A stretch of DNA of 64,000 bases from Sialis fuliginosa (GCA_961205875.1 OY540813.1:15471001-15535000), one strand, 5' to 3'. Counted from the stretch's first letter, positions 1-13,256 are shown. Numbers and translations: made by a program. The notes: generated from the sequence alone by a model not told the origin.

Positions 1-75
1 TATATGTTAGTCACGTGGAAAGAATTTATGGTGTATTTTTTAAACAAATTTATTTTTGGACAGAAGAACGTTTGC
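1..75 (+). repeat. non-LTR-like 3' tail fragment (copy 1)
   Basis: This segment matches the stretch at about 30085-30158: a T-run, then TTTTTTAAACRAATT, ATTTTTGG, a GAACAACGTCTG-like block and a CTAGTMAG-like end. The layout resembles the 3' ends of insect non-LTR retrotransposons that end in ...AGCTAGTA-type tails. The copy is cut off by the window edge. The family is inferred; the shared sequence is seen directly. Confidence 0.4.
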
Positions 76-588
76 CTAGTCAGTGATGTTTTATAATTTA
101 AAAATGTTTAAATACAAATTAAAATTATACATTCCGAAATCAGAAAAATTACTTTTGAAATACTTTTTCATTTATACTTTTCTTTCATTAGTTACAGGTA
201 AACTCCACACCAATGAATAAAATAAAATGATAAATTCTTTCTTTTGCCAACTTTTCGAAACTTGTCTTTTTCACTTCACTGAACTTTTAATACAACAAAA
301 CGTAAAAAGAATGTCCGTGACTTATTGTGTTCGTAAACCTATATCTGTTTGCTTTGTAAGACGAAAGTAGTAATAAAATATTTCTCAGAAAGTAGTCATG
401 TATCAAAGGTGGATAAAAATAAGGTGAGATAAAAGAGATAAGTTCAATAATATTATAATTGTTATTTGCAAATATTATATCATACTTTCAGGTTGATACA
501 TATTTATGTATTTTCGGAACAACTAAAAAATGTTTATTACACTTTTGATTTAAAACATTATTTCTATTGCTCTGTTTCTCTTTAATTG
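76..588. other. gene-free AT-rich stretch
   Basis: No open frame with protein-like composition is visible on either strand, and no repeat shared with the rest of the window was noticed. Confidence 0.5.
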
Positions 589-1125
589 CTTATTCGCAAT
601 ATCGAAGATACGAGAAGCTTAGTGATCGTTTTAGAATGAGACAAAAAATTGTTCTCCGATTTCAAAATTTTAAATTGATCTTTCGTTTCAGGTCAAGATA
701 AACACTTTTCGTTCCTTCTTTGTCTGTTTGTCTATCCCCTGATACCTTGTCACATGCATAACTCATTAACCACTGAACCGATATAAATGAAACTTGGTTG
801 GATAGTTGGGTCTGACTTTAAATAAGTATTGACTTTGACATATTAAATGTCATTTTGAAATTTTAAATGCCATTTTGACGATTGCATAAATTTAGATTTA
901 GATTAAATTGTCAAAAAATAAAAAATATACGAAAAAATAATCAGGTGCGTCTTAAGAAAAATTTCGAACTAATATTTTTTAGTAAAACTGTATAAAAATT
1001 GAATGGGTAACCAATACTTAGCAATTTATCTGAACACTTCATCAGTTTTTATTTAAATTGTTCAATAATTAACTACTTTTGGTAAATTTATCACGAGGAA
1101 GCACTTTGCATTTACTTGGCAGATG
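589..1125 (+). mobile_element. MITE family 1, copy a (decayed 5' end)
   Basis: This copy is homologous to 8949-9698. Shared blocks are TCGCAATAT...GAGAAGCTT.GTGATCGTTTTAGAATGAGAC, GTTCTCCGATTTCAAAAT, ACCACTGAACCGATAT, AACTTGGTTGG, GACATATTAAATGTCATT, ATTTAGATTTA, and the end CACGAGGAAGCA...TGGCAGATG. It carries an internal deletion relative to copy b. The right terminus ends in GGCAGATG at 1118-1125; the left terminus is not recognisable. No coding potential was seen. Confidence 0.6.
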
Positions 1126-4100
1126 TTTTTTAACAGTTGTATGAATAACGAGCAAAGCGAGATGGTATAAATTTTAATGTACCAGAACGAATTTACCAGA
1201 ACTTTCAGAAATATGAGCAAAAAACATTGATGTATTTATATAATTCCATCAAGTTCAACTAAAAATAAGCCTTGGTGCTTCATAAGGAATGAAATCATAA
1301 TTGACAGTACAATAGTATCCAAATATATGTATAATATATCCCTCCTTCCCACGCTGATTTAGGGATTTCATTAGTTCTAAATTTTAATTTAATAATATTA
1401 TTATTTACCACAAGCTTCATATGAATACAATGTCTGATATCCCTTACCCTCCCCATTTGCCCTAAAATCACCCAAATAAAGATTTTGCAATGTGTTTATT
1501 GTATATATAATATTATATCATATATGTACGTTAAAAGTATGGATGGATAAGGGCGTGTGTGTGAGGAATGTGTAAGTGGGTGTGTATATATGTGCAAGTA
1601 TTTATTTTATGATTTTTATCTTACACAATTTTGTTTTAAAAAGTATAATCTATTTTGTTATATCAATAAAAAAATACCTAACATGGAAAATACAAAAAAA
1701 ATAAGTTAAGAATGTGGTTAATGTGTATACCCCAGACAATATTATCTCACAAAAATGTTATAATGGCAGCTAGGGGTGCAATATCCATTTGCTCGTGACA
1801 GGTAAAATCTCATTTTGTCATTTTTTCCTAACATTGTAGGCTGTATTTGTCATATGCCTAATACGTAGTAGTAAGAATACGAGAAGAACAATGAACGAAA
1901 TGTCATCATCTATCTTTATCTCGTATAAAGGAACCAGTCGCCTGAAAAAATGAGGTGACGAGATTTTGGGATGTTTCCGAATGTTTGTAATATTTCTTGT
2001 TTGATACATTTTTTATTACTGCAAATAAAGAAAAAATTTAAGATTCAAATATAGATTTCTGTTCTTTGGTGAAAATATACATACTGAATACAATACTGGA
2101 ATCCTGGGATCTCTTTTTCGTTATAAGTATTAAAAAAAATTTCGTATATCTATGTAACTCTTAGCGAGCTATTATTACTAGTTACAATTTTTTGTAATAT
2201 GTTATTGTTGTGTAAATTGTAATATTTTCTCTATATGTGACAGTTTAAACCTATTTTATTATATTTTATTTAAATTATATTTAAAAAGTGCGTGTTTAAG
2301 TGCATACCTATTTCAAATAATGAAGTCATTGACTAACATTCGTTCTAAGGTCAATATGGAAGATCAAATATAGTTTATCATTTCTGAGGGTTAATTTTAA
2401 TAAGGCATGATGATATGAATATTTAAATAAACGATGATTTAAAAATAATACATATATTGAATATTTTGTTATAAAAAAAAACTTTTGTTTAGCTTTAGTT
2501 CTATAGCACCTTAATTTTTTCAAATTTTTTTCTAGGGGTATAACTTTACATGTTTTAAAAAAATCATTTTTCTAGCTCATATAAGTGGATACAGTAGATA
2601 ACAAAATAAAAATATCAAAGTAAAAGCTTTGACTGGAAAGGACGGACGACGGGCGACAAAGTAAGACAGCTCTGTAAATGCCACAAAAATTATCAAAAGT
2701 AGGGCAAAAACCATGAAAAAAGATTTTTGTTTCAAATTTTAAGTAAAGCTGCTTTCGAAAAATTGCTTGATCATTCGAAGCTGACTATCATAAAATTTAA
2801 CTATCAGTACTACATGTTAAATACATTTGCAATATTTTTAAGTTTCCTTCTTTAAATTATAAATAAATTACTATTTTTATATTATTTAAACGTAGACTTC
2901 TGAAGAAAACCACGATATTTTGGTCGAAACGTCAAGTAACAATATAATGCAACGCGGAATAAACCCCAATAATCGAAAACTCATACAATATTTTTATATT
3001 GTTACTTATAGAACAAGATTTTAAATTTAATAATACATAGGATGTGAATTTCAAGTGATGAAGAACAGACTAGAGAGAGAATATGAATAATTTTTTTCTT
3101 GGGTGTGTTTAGTTTGAGCCTTAATTTGTTAATTAGATAAAATCTTATAAATATGTATAATATATCAGTTACATAATCAGGTAAATGGAATATAAAGATG
3201 TAACATTTCAGCAACTTTTCGTGATTTTGTACAGTTGCATATATTAATATTATAAATTTATATATTTTTTGATTTATAGTTTAGATAAAACTAATAATTA
3301 TAAGGTCAAGCGTATGAACAATCTATTATATAATTTATTATTAATATATAAATCACCACGTATACAAGTTTATAAAAACTGTTGTTATATAATAACTCGT
3401 CATACTCGGCGTTTAATTTTGACATGTTATTTATTACTAAAGAAATTATGGTCGAGTTTATGAAACAGTATAAGTATAAACATTGACCTAAATAATAATA
3501 ACAAAAAATACAAATTATTATTAAACAACGCGTTTTGAAAACAATGCTTCAATTTAAATACAATACAATCATTCATATAACACTGTTCTTATACGTGTAA
3601 AATAAATATATCCAAATAAACTATTTTCAAATAATGTTGATATACGTATGATTTTACTAAATTATCTTTATTAATTACTTAATTCTGAGGTCTTCCTCAG
3701 TAATATGAAAACGAATAAAGTTTAATATAGTTTAATAATAATGAAAGTTACGTTTACATGTTTAGTTTTGCAGATAACGTCACACGTTACTCTCTTAAAC
3801 TGTATCAGTGAAAATTCCACTGATTTCTTCAGTGAACGTAAAAGTCAATGCAAATAAGTGGTCTATACCAGGTCTCACTGAACAACCAGTGAATTTGGCC
3901 ATCTTAACAATGATCCACTGATCATTCAATGATTCATTAGCAGTGGTCTACTTTTCACTATTTCACAGTGCAGATTCAGTTTTAGAGGGTACGTGAGAAA
4001 GACTATTATTTGTAGTAATTATTGATAAATATATATATATATTTTAAACTATTATTTTACCAATGAGCTGTCGGAAAAGAAGTAATCTAGCCGACAAAAA

Positions 4101-4540
4101 CATGATCTTCATTATTATTAAACCATTTTCATATCAAGCAAAGTTACAGAACTTACATAATATATTAATTTTGGTAAAAATAAATAAAAACAGAAAAAAT
4201 GTGTTTTACTCCCACTCTCCATTCTACAATTAATGTAAAAATACATTCCTACGACAGTAAAAACCAAATTGTTTATAATTAAACCTACTTTGTGATTTTT
4301 TCTAATACAAAAATAATATTATTTAATTTCACAAACTTTTTAATTTTTTATTTATAATTATTTTTAATATTTTCAGTACAAAAATAAGAAATATAAAGCA
4401 TATAAAATACTTACTTTATAGTTATACCCAAAAGTATAAATACAAAACTGTTTTAACGCCCCATTTAACCTGCGTGCAAATTCAAAATCATTGCTAACAA
4501 TAAATTGTAAAGAAAGTCTAAAAAAAAACTAACCGCATAC
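1126..4540. other. gene-free AT-rich region
   Basis: No gene can be supported here. A stretch at about 2890-2935 (ACTTCTGAAGAAAACCACGATATTTTGGTCGAAACGTCAAG) resembles the tail of insect LINE or Penelope-like elements, where 'CTGAAGA...CGAAACGTC' is common. A cluster of CACTG/CAGTG motifs lies at 3800-3970, and a short (AT)n run lies at about 4029-4042. The remainder is A/T-rich with short chance open frames. Confidence 0.5.
3800..3970. repeat. cluster of CAGTG/CACTG motifs
   Basis: At least eight copies of CAGTG or CACTG occur in about 170 bp, in both orientations: TCAGTGAA twice, CCACTGAT twice, TCACTGAA, CCAGTGAA, GCAGTGG and CACAGTGC. This is far more than the surrounding AT-rich sequence shows. 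It could be the palindromic interior of a decayed foldback element or a binding-site cluster; the sequence does not decide. Confidence 0.35.
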
Positions 4541-4544
4541 GAAC

Positions 4545-4700
4545 CGCGTTTACATTCAGCGCATACGAGCGACGTGTACACAGTAAAGTTGCAACTTTCA
4601 GAAACCTCCTATAAAGTTGAGTGGGCGGTTACGGTACCCCTGGAATGCAGCCCTTCGTGGCCGTGACTTATATCACCCTCAGATAACTCGCCGAGCTATT
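4545..4700. other. GC-richer island without an open frame
   Basis: A stretch clearly less AT-rich than its surroundings contains ACCGCATACGAACCGCG, CAGCGCATACGAGCGACG and GCGGTTACGGTACCCC. It has AACCGC near its left side and GCGGTT near its right, which could be remnants of inverted ends. No frame is open for a useful length. It may be a degraded SINE, a MITE or a promoter remnant. Confidence 0.25.
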
Positions 4701-4870
4701 TAAGAAGTGATTTTTTACCGCTTCTACCTGTGTTTTTACACTAGAAGTGATATTTTAACCTATGCTTTATTACCTAACACGTCACCTACCTACTATCTTA
4801 GATCGTTGCAATAAGAAAATTAGTTTTTATATAACTATGTATTGTTTATGAATAGTTTATAAAAATATCT

Positions 4871-5318
4871 GCCATGGGAGCCACGGGACTTTCTTATACG
4901 TAATAGTGAGAATGGATAGTGAACGTAATTCTAATTTTATTTTTTTAAATTCTGACAAATTAATAAAAATAGAATAAAATAAATGTATCAAATGATTTTT
5001 TTTAAGTATTAACCAAAAACTGATGTTTGATCTTGTCTATTTTGAAATTTTCGAATTATTTTTGAAATAAGAAAAAAATATTTTAGATCACAATTGTCGG
5101 GTATGTTATTATCTATAATATATGTCCTTTACATTTTTCTCCAGCATTTATGATTTAGCCAGAAATATTTTTTTTACATAATTAATCACTCAGAATTGAT
5201 TCAGGGAAGATCAAAGTGGATAATTCATCAAAATCCGGATTTCGAAAAAAATCGGCTTTACTATAGGTACTTACTTATACTATATGTATATTTCATACAC
5301 ATAGATATAAGAAAGTAA
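4871..5318 (+). mobile_element. repeat family 2 (ACTTTCTTATA ends), copy a
   Basis: This copy is homologous to 56531-56890 and about 59779-60080. Copies begin GCCATGGGAGCCACGGGACTTTCTTATACGTAAT-like and this one ends ATTTCATACACATAGATATAAGAAAGTAA. The ACTTTCTTATA near the start is the reverse complement of TATAAGAAAGT at the end, so this is probably a short terminal- or subterminal-inverted-repeat element (MITE). Nothing in it appears coding. Confidence 0.6.
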
Positions 5319-5959
5319 AAAAAAAAACATTATTATATAACTAAAAAGCATCTTTGCCAGTAGCAAAGACATAGCATTCAAATTCAAATATAACATCAAC
5401 AAAAAAAAAAACACATAAATCTTTGTTAATCATTTTGGCATAATTATGTACCTACCATTAATATTGCGGTTCAAAAATAAAACTGTGTGAATAAAATTTA
5501 AAATTAGTCAATTGTGAGTGGAGTCTCGCGTAATTAGTGTATCGACCAATACTGAATATCATGCCATTGAAATCTTCGGGCCAGCACGTGCGACTGTGCC
5601 AGCACGAGGTGATACTGATATTGGGCAATTTGCATGTCTCACACTTTTATTTCTGATCTGCACTGCACTCGTCGTTGTCAAATTGCATAATTTGTCAATT
5701 TATCAAAATAAGTTTAGATAATTAAAAAAAAACCTCATAAGTGCAAACCGCATCTTGTGTGATTATACTTACTATAATTTACTATGACGCATGTGTAAAT
5801 TGCATCATATTTTATTTCTGGAAAAATAAATAAACCCCAAATTTTCTGACAGTTTACATGTAACACCGGTATAATTATACAGTTTCCCAGATTGTGGGGC
5901 AACATTTTTTGAATGTTTTTGGAACCTCAAGGACGTTTTTCCACATACCGGCAAAACCA

Positions 5960-5981
5960 GTGCCGGTGCCTACACCGGCAC
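5960..5981. repeat. perfect GC-rich hairpin
   Basis: GTGCCGGTG and CACCGGCAC form a perfect 9-bp inverted repeat with a 4-nt loop (CCTA). Further CCGG motifs lie on both sides, within a patch much richer in GC than its surroundings. Function is unknown. Confidence 0.5.
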
Positions 5982-6224
5982 CGTCAAATGCTGCCGGCGT
6001 TGAACTCGACAATCGGATAAGTACCTTACAGTCAATAGAGTATGTACCCAATACTGTCTTTTTTTATATTTGAGATTTATTTACTTCCTTCTGAGGTATA
6101 AAGAAGGTAACGCTTATTGAACACTGCAGACATGTTTCTATCACCACAGCTAGAACTCAACTGCACCGACACTGAGAATTCCGGTGTGTGGAAAAACGGC
6201 CCAAGTGTTATTTACAATGTGTAT

Positions 6225-6268
6225 GTTCGTTCCATTTTAAAAAAAATCGAGATGTCAGTGGATTTTGA
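6225..6268 (+). repeat. half-copy of the 55254-55310 hairpin repeat
   Basis: This is nearly identical to the left arm and loop of the hairpin at 55254-55310: GTTCGTTCC, an A-run, ATCGAGATGT, AGTGGATTTT. The right arm is missing here, so it is probably a decayed MITE copy. Confidence 0.55.
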
Positions 6269-7488
6269 AAGATGTTTTGGCATCATTTCATATTGTAATG
6301 TCAGTTTTGAGCAAAACTCGCTCAATCATTTTATGATGAATACCAAAAGTTTTGGAACTCACTTTCTCGTATTTAAAACCAGTAATGACCAAGTAATATC
6401 AAAACATTTTATGTATTAATATTTTCATAAAGCAGTGATCTGAAAAACACAAATACAAGACAACACAAGCTAATATATCACCAGGGTTGTTACAAGTTTA
6501 TAGGCTTCGCGATACTAAATACTGTAGCAACTTGCCAACGATTTTGTAGAATGTTTTAGGTTTTCAAGATAGAAATACGTGATAAAAATGTAGCACAAGT
6601 TTATGTTTTTTTCATTACTGAAGTTATGTTCGTTAGCAAATTTCAAGTACGGATGTGTACTTGAATTCTTGTTAACTAAAAGTATAAAAACACATCTTAT
6701 CTTTATTAAGATTGTTATAAAGATGAGTACATATTAATCTAACTTTTTAATAACTCGTTTTGAGTGTTCCACGTAAATTGTGTTATTGTATTATTTTAGG
6801 AAAACTTAAAATGTCTTTGTATAATCTAATAATCTTAAACTCTTTATAGAACTTTAGCAAAATAATAATTAACAATAAAAAAAATCATATTATTTATCGG
6901 TAGTTTGATACCAATATATTGGTGAACCTATTTAAATTTTGATTTATGAAATGTCTTTCAGAAAATCATGTGTTTATTTGATAAAATAATTTTTTTCATT
7001 GTCAAATGTCAAACTTAGGAATTTATATTAATTAGAGCATAAATCAGAGTCGTCAAGGGGTTAATAGAAATGATTAATATTTTATTTTTATTTTTATTGC
7101 TTCGTTTGTATAGCAAGACCAATTTAATTGAATTCAGTAATAACGTATACAATGCTCTAGTTCGGTATTCTCCATTTCATGTCCACAATGATGCATGATT
7201 TATTGTTACATTAATAACAGTTTATCGAAATAAAGCTATAAATTCTTAAATATATATAGACACATAAATAACGTTTTGATATTTGTAAATTGTCCATACT
7301 ACAATAAGAAAGATATAATCTGTGTTAGTAACAATTCACAATTGTGATACATATTTTTTAATGCACATAAGTAAACTTCACTACAATATTCTTTGTCTCA
7401 AAAATTAGAAACTAAAATTTAGCTAAATGTTTTAAAAAACTAATTAAATTTTATTTCTTATTATATACATTTTTACAACTCATCAATT

Positions 7489-7559
7489 ACACAGCTACAC
7501 AAAAAAAATTGCAGAGCCAAAAAACGACTTATATAGCATTTTTTTTGTTGTAGCTGTGT
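7489..7559. repeat. short foldback element
   Basis: ACACAGCTACAC followed by an A-run is mirrored by a T-run followed by GTTGTAGCTGTGT, giving imperfect arms of about 20 bp around a loop of about 28 nt. It is a very small MITE-like hairpin with no coding content. Confidence 0.5.
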
Positions 7560-8948
7560 TATTAAGTATATATGCTCGCAAATTAAGAATTCGTTTGATG
7601 CACTTAAATATTTAAATAATTTTTAATAAATCTATGTTAGATATTCCGTTTATTTTTCATTCAGAAACCAAAACGACTAACTATTCAAAAACAAAAATTC
7701 AACATTTTGTTGGCTTCTAAAATGTGATAGATGAAATTGATTGTTATAAATTTTGAATGAATGAAAATATAAGTATCAGAATAAATAATAATTATTTAAT
7801 TTCAAATCTCTAGCAGTTACGTCTCTGAGATTCTGATACAAAACAAACATGCTAACATATTCGAATTACAATGAGAACAGTGAATCAATATCACTAACAA
7901 ACGGATATAAATTCAATCCAGCACTAACGACTATTTTTTATATGTTCAAACAATAATGAAGCCTACCCCAAGCAAAAAGCAATAATATATGTTCAATAGA
8001 ATAACATATATTTTACATTTCGTGAAATACGACACTAAAAAAGATCTTTATTGCGACTGGGTATGTGATATAAATTGGCACTAAAAGAAGTATTGTACCC
8101 ATTCTGACTTTATGTGCACTCTACTCTTTTACTATTTGCCAAACTAGCTATGCGCAATTTAAATTCACAACAAATTTATAGCTTTAATATGTTCCACCCA
8201 GAGACACATACTACTGAATGGTAGGTTATATAACCAGACTGTTTTTCACTTTTAATTTATTTATAAAGGAAACTAGTTTAAAAGATCCTAAAGCTTTTAA
8301 AAGTTGTATATAGTAATGGTTGAAATGTGGAAGGAATTTGTAATTCACGTTTCAAAATTGTAGTCTAATGGAATGGACGTACCACGTACATACGAGTAAT
8401 AACCTAATATGTACTTACTGCATACATATATACATACATAATATGTATGCATGTGCAAAATGTGCATTGTACGGTACATACTGTTATATTTATATACGGT
8501 GTTCTTTGCAGGATCTGTGTACCTACTTGTTCAAATAAAAATGCTTTTTTAGTATCCATGCTACCACTCTAGTTTTCTTTGTGAAACTGTACTGCAAAAT
8601 ATTGCGAAATCAACCGTATTAAAAAAATTAAATTTGGTACATTTGTTTCTTTCATTAGTCCGATAAAAAAAATTATTGTTCCTAAGTAATCCTAAGACGT
8701 TTTAATCGAGTTTAACGGAAAAAAAGTTTTAAAAATTTTAATATAATCTGATTTTTTGCTATAAATTGGATAAGTATGTCGAAATAATACCAAACTTATT
8801 AAACTAATGTCGATGATCTTAAAAACAACCGAATGAAACAATTTAATATTCAATTCATTTGTTTCATGCGGTGTGAAAATATAAAAAAGAACTACCCGAT
8901 ACCCACTTATGCTACTTAAAAAGGTTACTAGTTCTTGGTTCATCTCAA
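7560..8948. other. gene-free AT-rich region
   Basis: No gene, RNA or repeat can be supported. There are simple ACATA/TACAT runs near 8400-8460. Confidence 0.5.
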
Positions 8949-9698
8949 CATCTGCCAGAAATGAAATGTGAATGTAATTATTTTGCTTCCTCGCAATATA
9001 AAAGATACTAGAAGCTTTGTGATCGTTTTAGAATGAGACAAAAAAATTGTTCTCCGATTTCAAAATTTAAAATTAATCTCTCCGTTTCAGGTGAAGACAA
9101 ACACTTTTCCTTCCGTCTCTATCTTTCTGTCCATCTCGTCTGCCTGTCTGTGTGTGACTCATGAACCACTGAACCGATATTGAACCAAAACTTGGTTGGC
9201 TGGTTGGGTCTGGCTTGAGGACGGTCCCATTCCAAAATCATCAAAATCGTGTGTAAGGGGGAGGGGTAACATCCCAAAATATTTATTTTTTCAAGATATC
9301 TCAATAACCACACATGTTACTTGAAAATTTTATAGAATCTTTTTTGTAGAGCATTCAATTTCCTATAATACATGTCTACTTGTTTGTTATAAAATATTTC
9401 TTTATAAAGATTTATGTCAATTTGCTTTAAATAATCGTGTTTCGTTTTTTTAAATTGATATTTACTTTGACATATTAAATGTCATTATGACGTTTTAAAT
9501 GTCATTTTGATGTTTGCATAAATTTAGATTTAAGAAAAATTTCGAATTAGTATTTTTTAGTAAAATTGTATAAAAATTAAATGGTTAACCAATGCCAGCA
9601 ATTTGTTTGAACATTTTATCGGTTTTTATTTAAATTGTTGAATAATTAACTACCTTTGGTGAATTTGGCACGAGGAAGTACTGTGCATTTGGCAGATG
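8949..9698 (+). mobile_element. MITE family 1, copy b (most complete)
   Basis: The element starts CATCTGCCAGAAATG...TTGCTTCCTCG and ends CACGAGGAAGTACTGTGCATTTGGCAGATG. These ends are inverted repeats (CATCTGCC/GGCAGATG and CTTCCTCG/CGAGGAAG). It is about 750 bp, AT-rich and non-coding, and contains the phrase 'GAACCACTGAACCGATAT..AACTTGGTTGG' seen in other copies. Related copies or fragments in this window are at 589-1125, 18965-19060, 33838-33923 and 41745-42010. The target-site duplication is unclear, so the superfamily is not assigned. Confidence 0.7.
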
Positions 9699-12600
9699 GT
9701 TTTTAATTATTTTTACAAAAAAAAGTATTTCATAAACAAATGAATGTAATCAATTCTTCGTCACGTTAAATCACACCATCTGTATTACCTATAACAAATC
9801 ACTCATACTCGTATGTCCTACATTTAAGAGAATCCGAACACTACCACACATTTATGCACTTGTATGTGCTCATATTTACAAGTAGTTCTGTAGCAATTAG
9901 ATACCAACTGAAACTATATTATAATTATCAACTAAATAGCATAGGTTTCACAGCACATGCACTAGTTTAACAAGACAATAATATTACATACTATAGAATT
10001 GTGAACCATTGTTACTTGATTCCACTTGTTTTTAGATTTAAACTATGTAGAAAGACTTTCTATTTTAATGAAGTTATTATTAACTCAAATATATATAACG
10101 TTTGTTTCAATAATTGCTGTTATTTTGTAGGTGTTTTTGTCAACTATTGTAATGAAATTTATTTGTGTAACTTTAAAGTAAAATTGTTAGCTGCATATTT
10201 TACATATAAAAGCCAGCAAAAAATTCTTTAATCATATATAATTGTTCAAATTTAAAATCATGACTGTCCGTCTTCATTCATTAAACTACATATTACTAAC
10301 TAACTGCTATGTATAATGTATTTATATAAAATGAAATGCAGCTATTCTAATTAATATATACTTTTAGAACATGCGGATTTGTTAAAGAAACATTGTTAGC
10401 AAATAAATATTTTCAATGAGGTATTATATCTGTGATATAATCTATAGATTTGTTTTAGATTTTAGATCAATGATACTTCAACTTATTGTAACACAGTTGG
10501 TGACCGTATAAGATAATTTTTAGAATATCACCAGTGTTGGTATTAATTTAATGCGCGTTCGAGAAACTTGTCAAACACTTCGTGAAAATTCGAGAGAACT
10601 GTCATAAAGGCTTGATGCTCCATTTGAAAGTACTTGTTAGCTAAATTAAAAAAAATATTAGCTCCTTTATAATACCGGGCATAAATGTCTATGCTTTATT
10701 ATTAGTTTGATACTAATTATAATATTATTTTTAAAGGTTTCCAAAAACGGTATTTTATCTGCATTATAAATGTTAGAAATTGTTTTATAGTGATACACGT
10801 ACAGTCATATTGAAGTTTTTTGAATCCTATTAAAAAATATACATTTTTTTAAATACATAGTTAAACTTGAAACTAACAAGCAAACTTTTTTTAAAGTTTA
10901 TCTGAAAATATATTTATTCTGGCTTTTCAAAATAAATGTAGTTTCTTACAATTTATTTTCTCTTATCGTCTTCTGAATCTAAAAGCACAATTAAAAGAAT
11001 TCTAGTCTAACAAAAAAGAAAACATGTAAAAAATTCTGTGTATTTTATAAACTATGTATTATAAAACCTTATATAAAAATAAAATAATGATTAGAAATAT
11101 AAATATTTGAAATTATTTATAAATTAATTATTTATGTTCAAAAACAGTGCCTGTTTCTACCGAAAGTTGCTGAAAATGTAATGTTTATTATTGTACGAAT
11201 GTTATGTACTGAAGAACATACAAATACATATCAAGAGTGAATTGTATGGGTGTTGCTAAGTGTTTTGTTAAGGGAAGTATGTTTATAGTTTCTGGGCTAA
11301 CCCTTGAAATGTAACGTATGTTGTAGATGTATACGTACATACACATATCCAGTATATGTATGTATGTGTGTAGATGATATAGGATTGTATTCATATATAT
11401 ATAATACATTAAGGATATGACAAATATGACATGGATTTAATTGATTTGTATCCCATGAATTATAACATTAATATCGAAATAATAAGAGTATCTTTATATT
11501 TTCAGTTATACTTAATTACAGTATAATTGATCATCATGAAGATGCTATTAAATTTTGCCACGAACATTCTTTCCGCGATTCAATAACAGATTTCGTTGAA
11601 TTTGCTATATTTAATCCACTGTTAAGATACATTTTTCGTAATATTTAAAACTCACGTACAAGGTATAAATAGTTTTTAGGGGTATTAGAAAACAACATAA
11701 ATTGAGTTAATTGTACCTACTTACACTGTTTTACTTTGTATTATAAAATATCAAACTGAAAAAAATATTTTGTAAAGATTTCAATTAGATTATAATAATT
11801 TATTTTTATAAAAATATTTGCAGAAACTAATAATAAGATGCATTTATAATTTATTGTAAATATTAACGTACCAACAAATTAAAAAAAACACACACAAAAA
11901 GTTTATTTTGATGAGCCATATTCAAGCAATAATAATAATAATTACTGTTAGAAGTCTCGAAGCAGTCCTCTGAACTTTCATTTCACTGAAAAGCTATTCT
12001 CAGGAAGTATTTGTTCAAGTTAAAAAAGCACTATCGAAATGAAATACTAACCCATTGAAAAATACTGTAAACAAAAAATATAATACTTTGTCACATCTCA
12101 ATGTATATAGTTCCTATGCTTACAAACTTTTCATAGCTGACTTTTTATTAAAACTTTTCAGGAAAATTAATGGCAATTTTAATTACATCGTTGCATTGTC
12201 ATAAATTTGAGTTTTGTTATTGAATTTTAAAACAAAATTTGTTTTTGTCGTTTTTAAATTACAGTGTTTCTAATAGTTTCATGATTGATGTTCTTATATA
12301 GGATATCCCTACTTCGAAGGCCAAGGTAATTTTGAAGACAACATGATCAACTGATCAACTTAGAAAGCTATTTTTTGGCTGAATATGACTAGCATAAATT
12401 ACTTTAAATCGAGCTATCAAAATTGAAAATAAATGATAATTAAAAATAATCAGAAAATTTTTGAATTGTTTATATGATTACATATGGTATTACAAAAATT
12501 AACTTACATCGTAATTATAATTATATAATTTGATAAAAAAAATCATCTTATGAATTAAGGACATTCAAATTTTATTACAACTCTATGTGAAAAGTGAAAG

Positions 12601-12740
12601 AGTGCAATTTGAAAAAATAAAGTCGATCTTGTATTGACTTTGTTGCAATTTTCTCTAAATGTAAATACACCATCATATCTCTTAGATTTTCATTTTCGGA
12701 ACATTCCGAAGCTGAAACACGCTGTAGATGAAATATTTTT
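9699..12740. other. gene-free AT-rich region
   Basis: No gene can be supported on either strand. Open frames here are short and low-complexity. A run of TATGTATGTGTGTAG microsatellite lies at about 11354-11374. Confidence 0.5.
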
Positions 12741-12955
12741 CTGCACCATCTGAGCACTAGGCAGACTTACGGAAATCGTTTATTCATGTCTTATACATCA
12801 TGAAAAAAATAGTCCCTACCTCCACACCCGGGGATAAAGCGGTTAAATTCCTTAGTGAACATGTAAGGAAAAAGTGCATTTTTGTCCCATGTGAGCACTA
12901 ATAAAATCACCACAGGGAGTTAGTTTATGAAAAGTTAGATAGTGAAAGTGCAATG

Positions 12956-13256
12956 GGCAGACGCGTAGGGTGAGGATAAGGGGCAGGCAGATGCACTCAA
13001 AGATGCAATATTTTTTTTTAAATTGCCCCATTTGAGCATTGATAAATTTTGGAGGGATGGCAGTTTTTGATCTGTAGATGACCGGAAAAACAAAGGCAGA
13101 CGCGTAGGAAGGGGATAAGGAACGGGCAGACGCGCTCAAACATGCAATTTTTTAAATGAAAATTGTCTCATTTGAGCAATTTTTTGAAGAATGATAAGTT
13201 TTGATCTAAAAACACAGGCAGATGCGTAGTATGGGGATAAGGGATGGGCAGATGCA
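12956..13256 (+). repeat. degenerate tandem repeat, unit about 120-140 bp
   Basis: A block GGCAGACGCGTAGG...GGGATAAGG..GGGCAGATGC..TCAAA.ATGCAATTTTTT..AAATTG.C.CATTTGAGCA recurs with its GCGTAG core at about 12961, 13100 and 13222, so periods are about 139 and 122 bp. A more decayed unit can be followed leftwards to about 12740 (CCATCTGAGCACTAGGCAGAC and CCCATGTGAGCACTAATAAA). The array is GC-richer than its surroundings. Confidence 0.65.

Larger units (their letters stand above)
5319..7488. other. gene-free region with two small hairpins
   Basis: No gene can be supported. A 100-codon open frame at 6117-6419 has no recognisable domain and overlaps a repeat shared with 55254-55310, so I do not call it. 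The region carries the GC-rich hairpin at 5960-5981 and the repeat piece at 6225-6268. Confidence 0.5.

Noticed and set aside
6117-6419. 100-codon plus-strand open frame
   Set aside because: No domain or signal peptide; part of it is the repeat found at 55254-55310; such lengths occur by chance.
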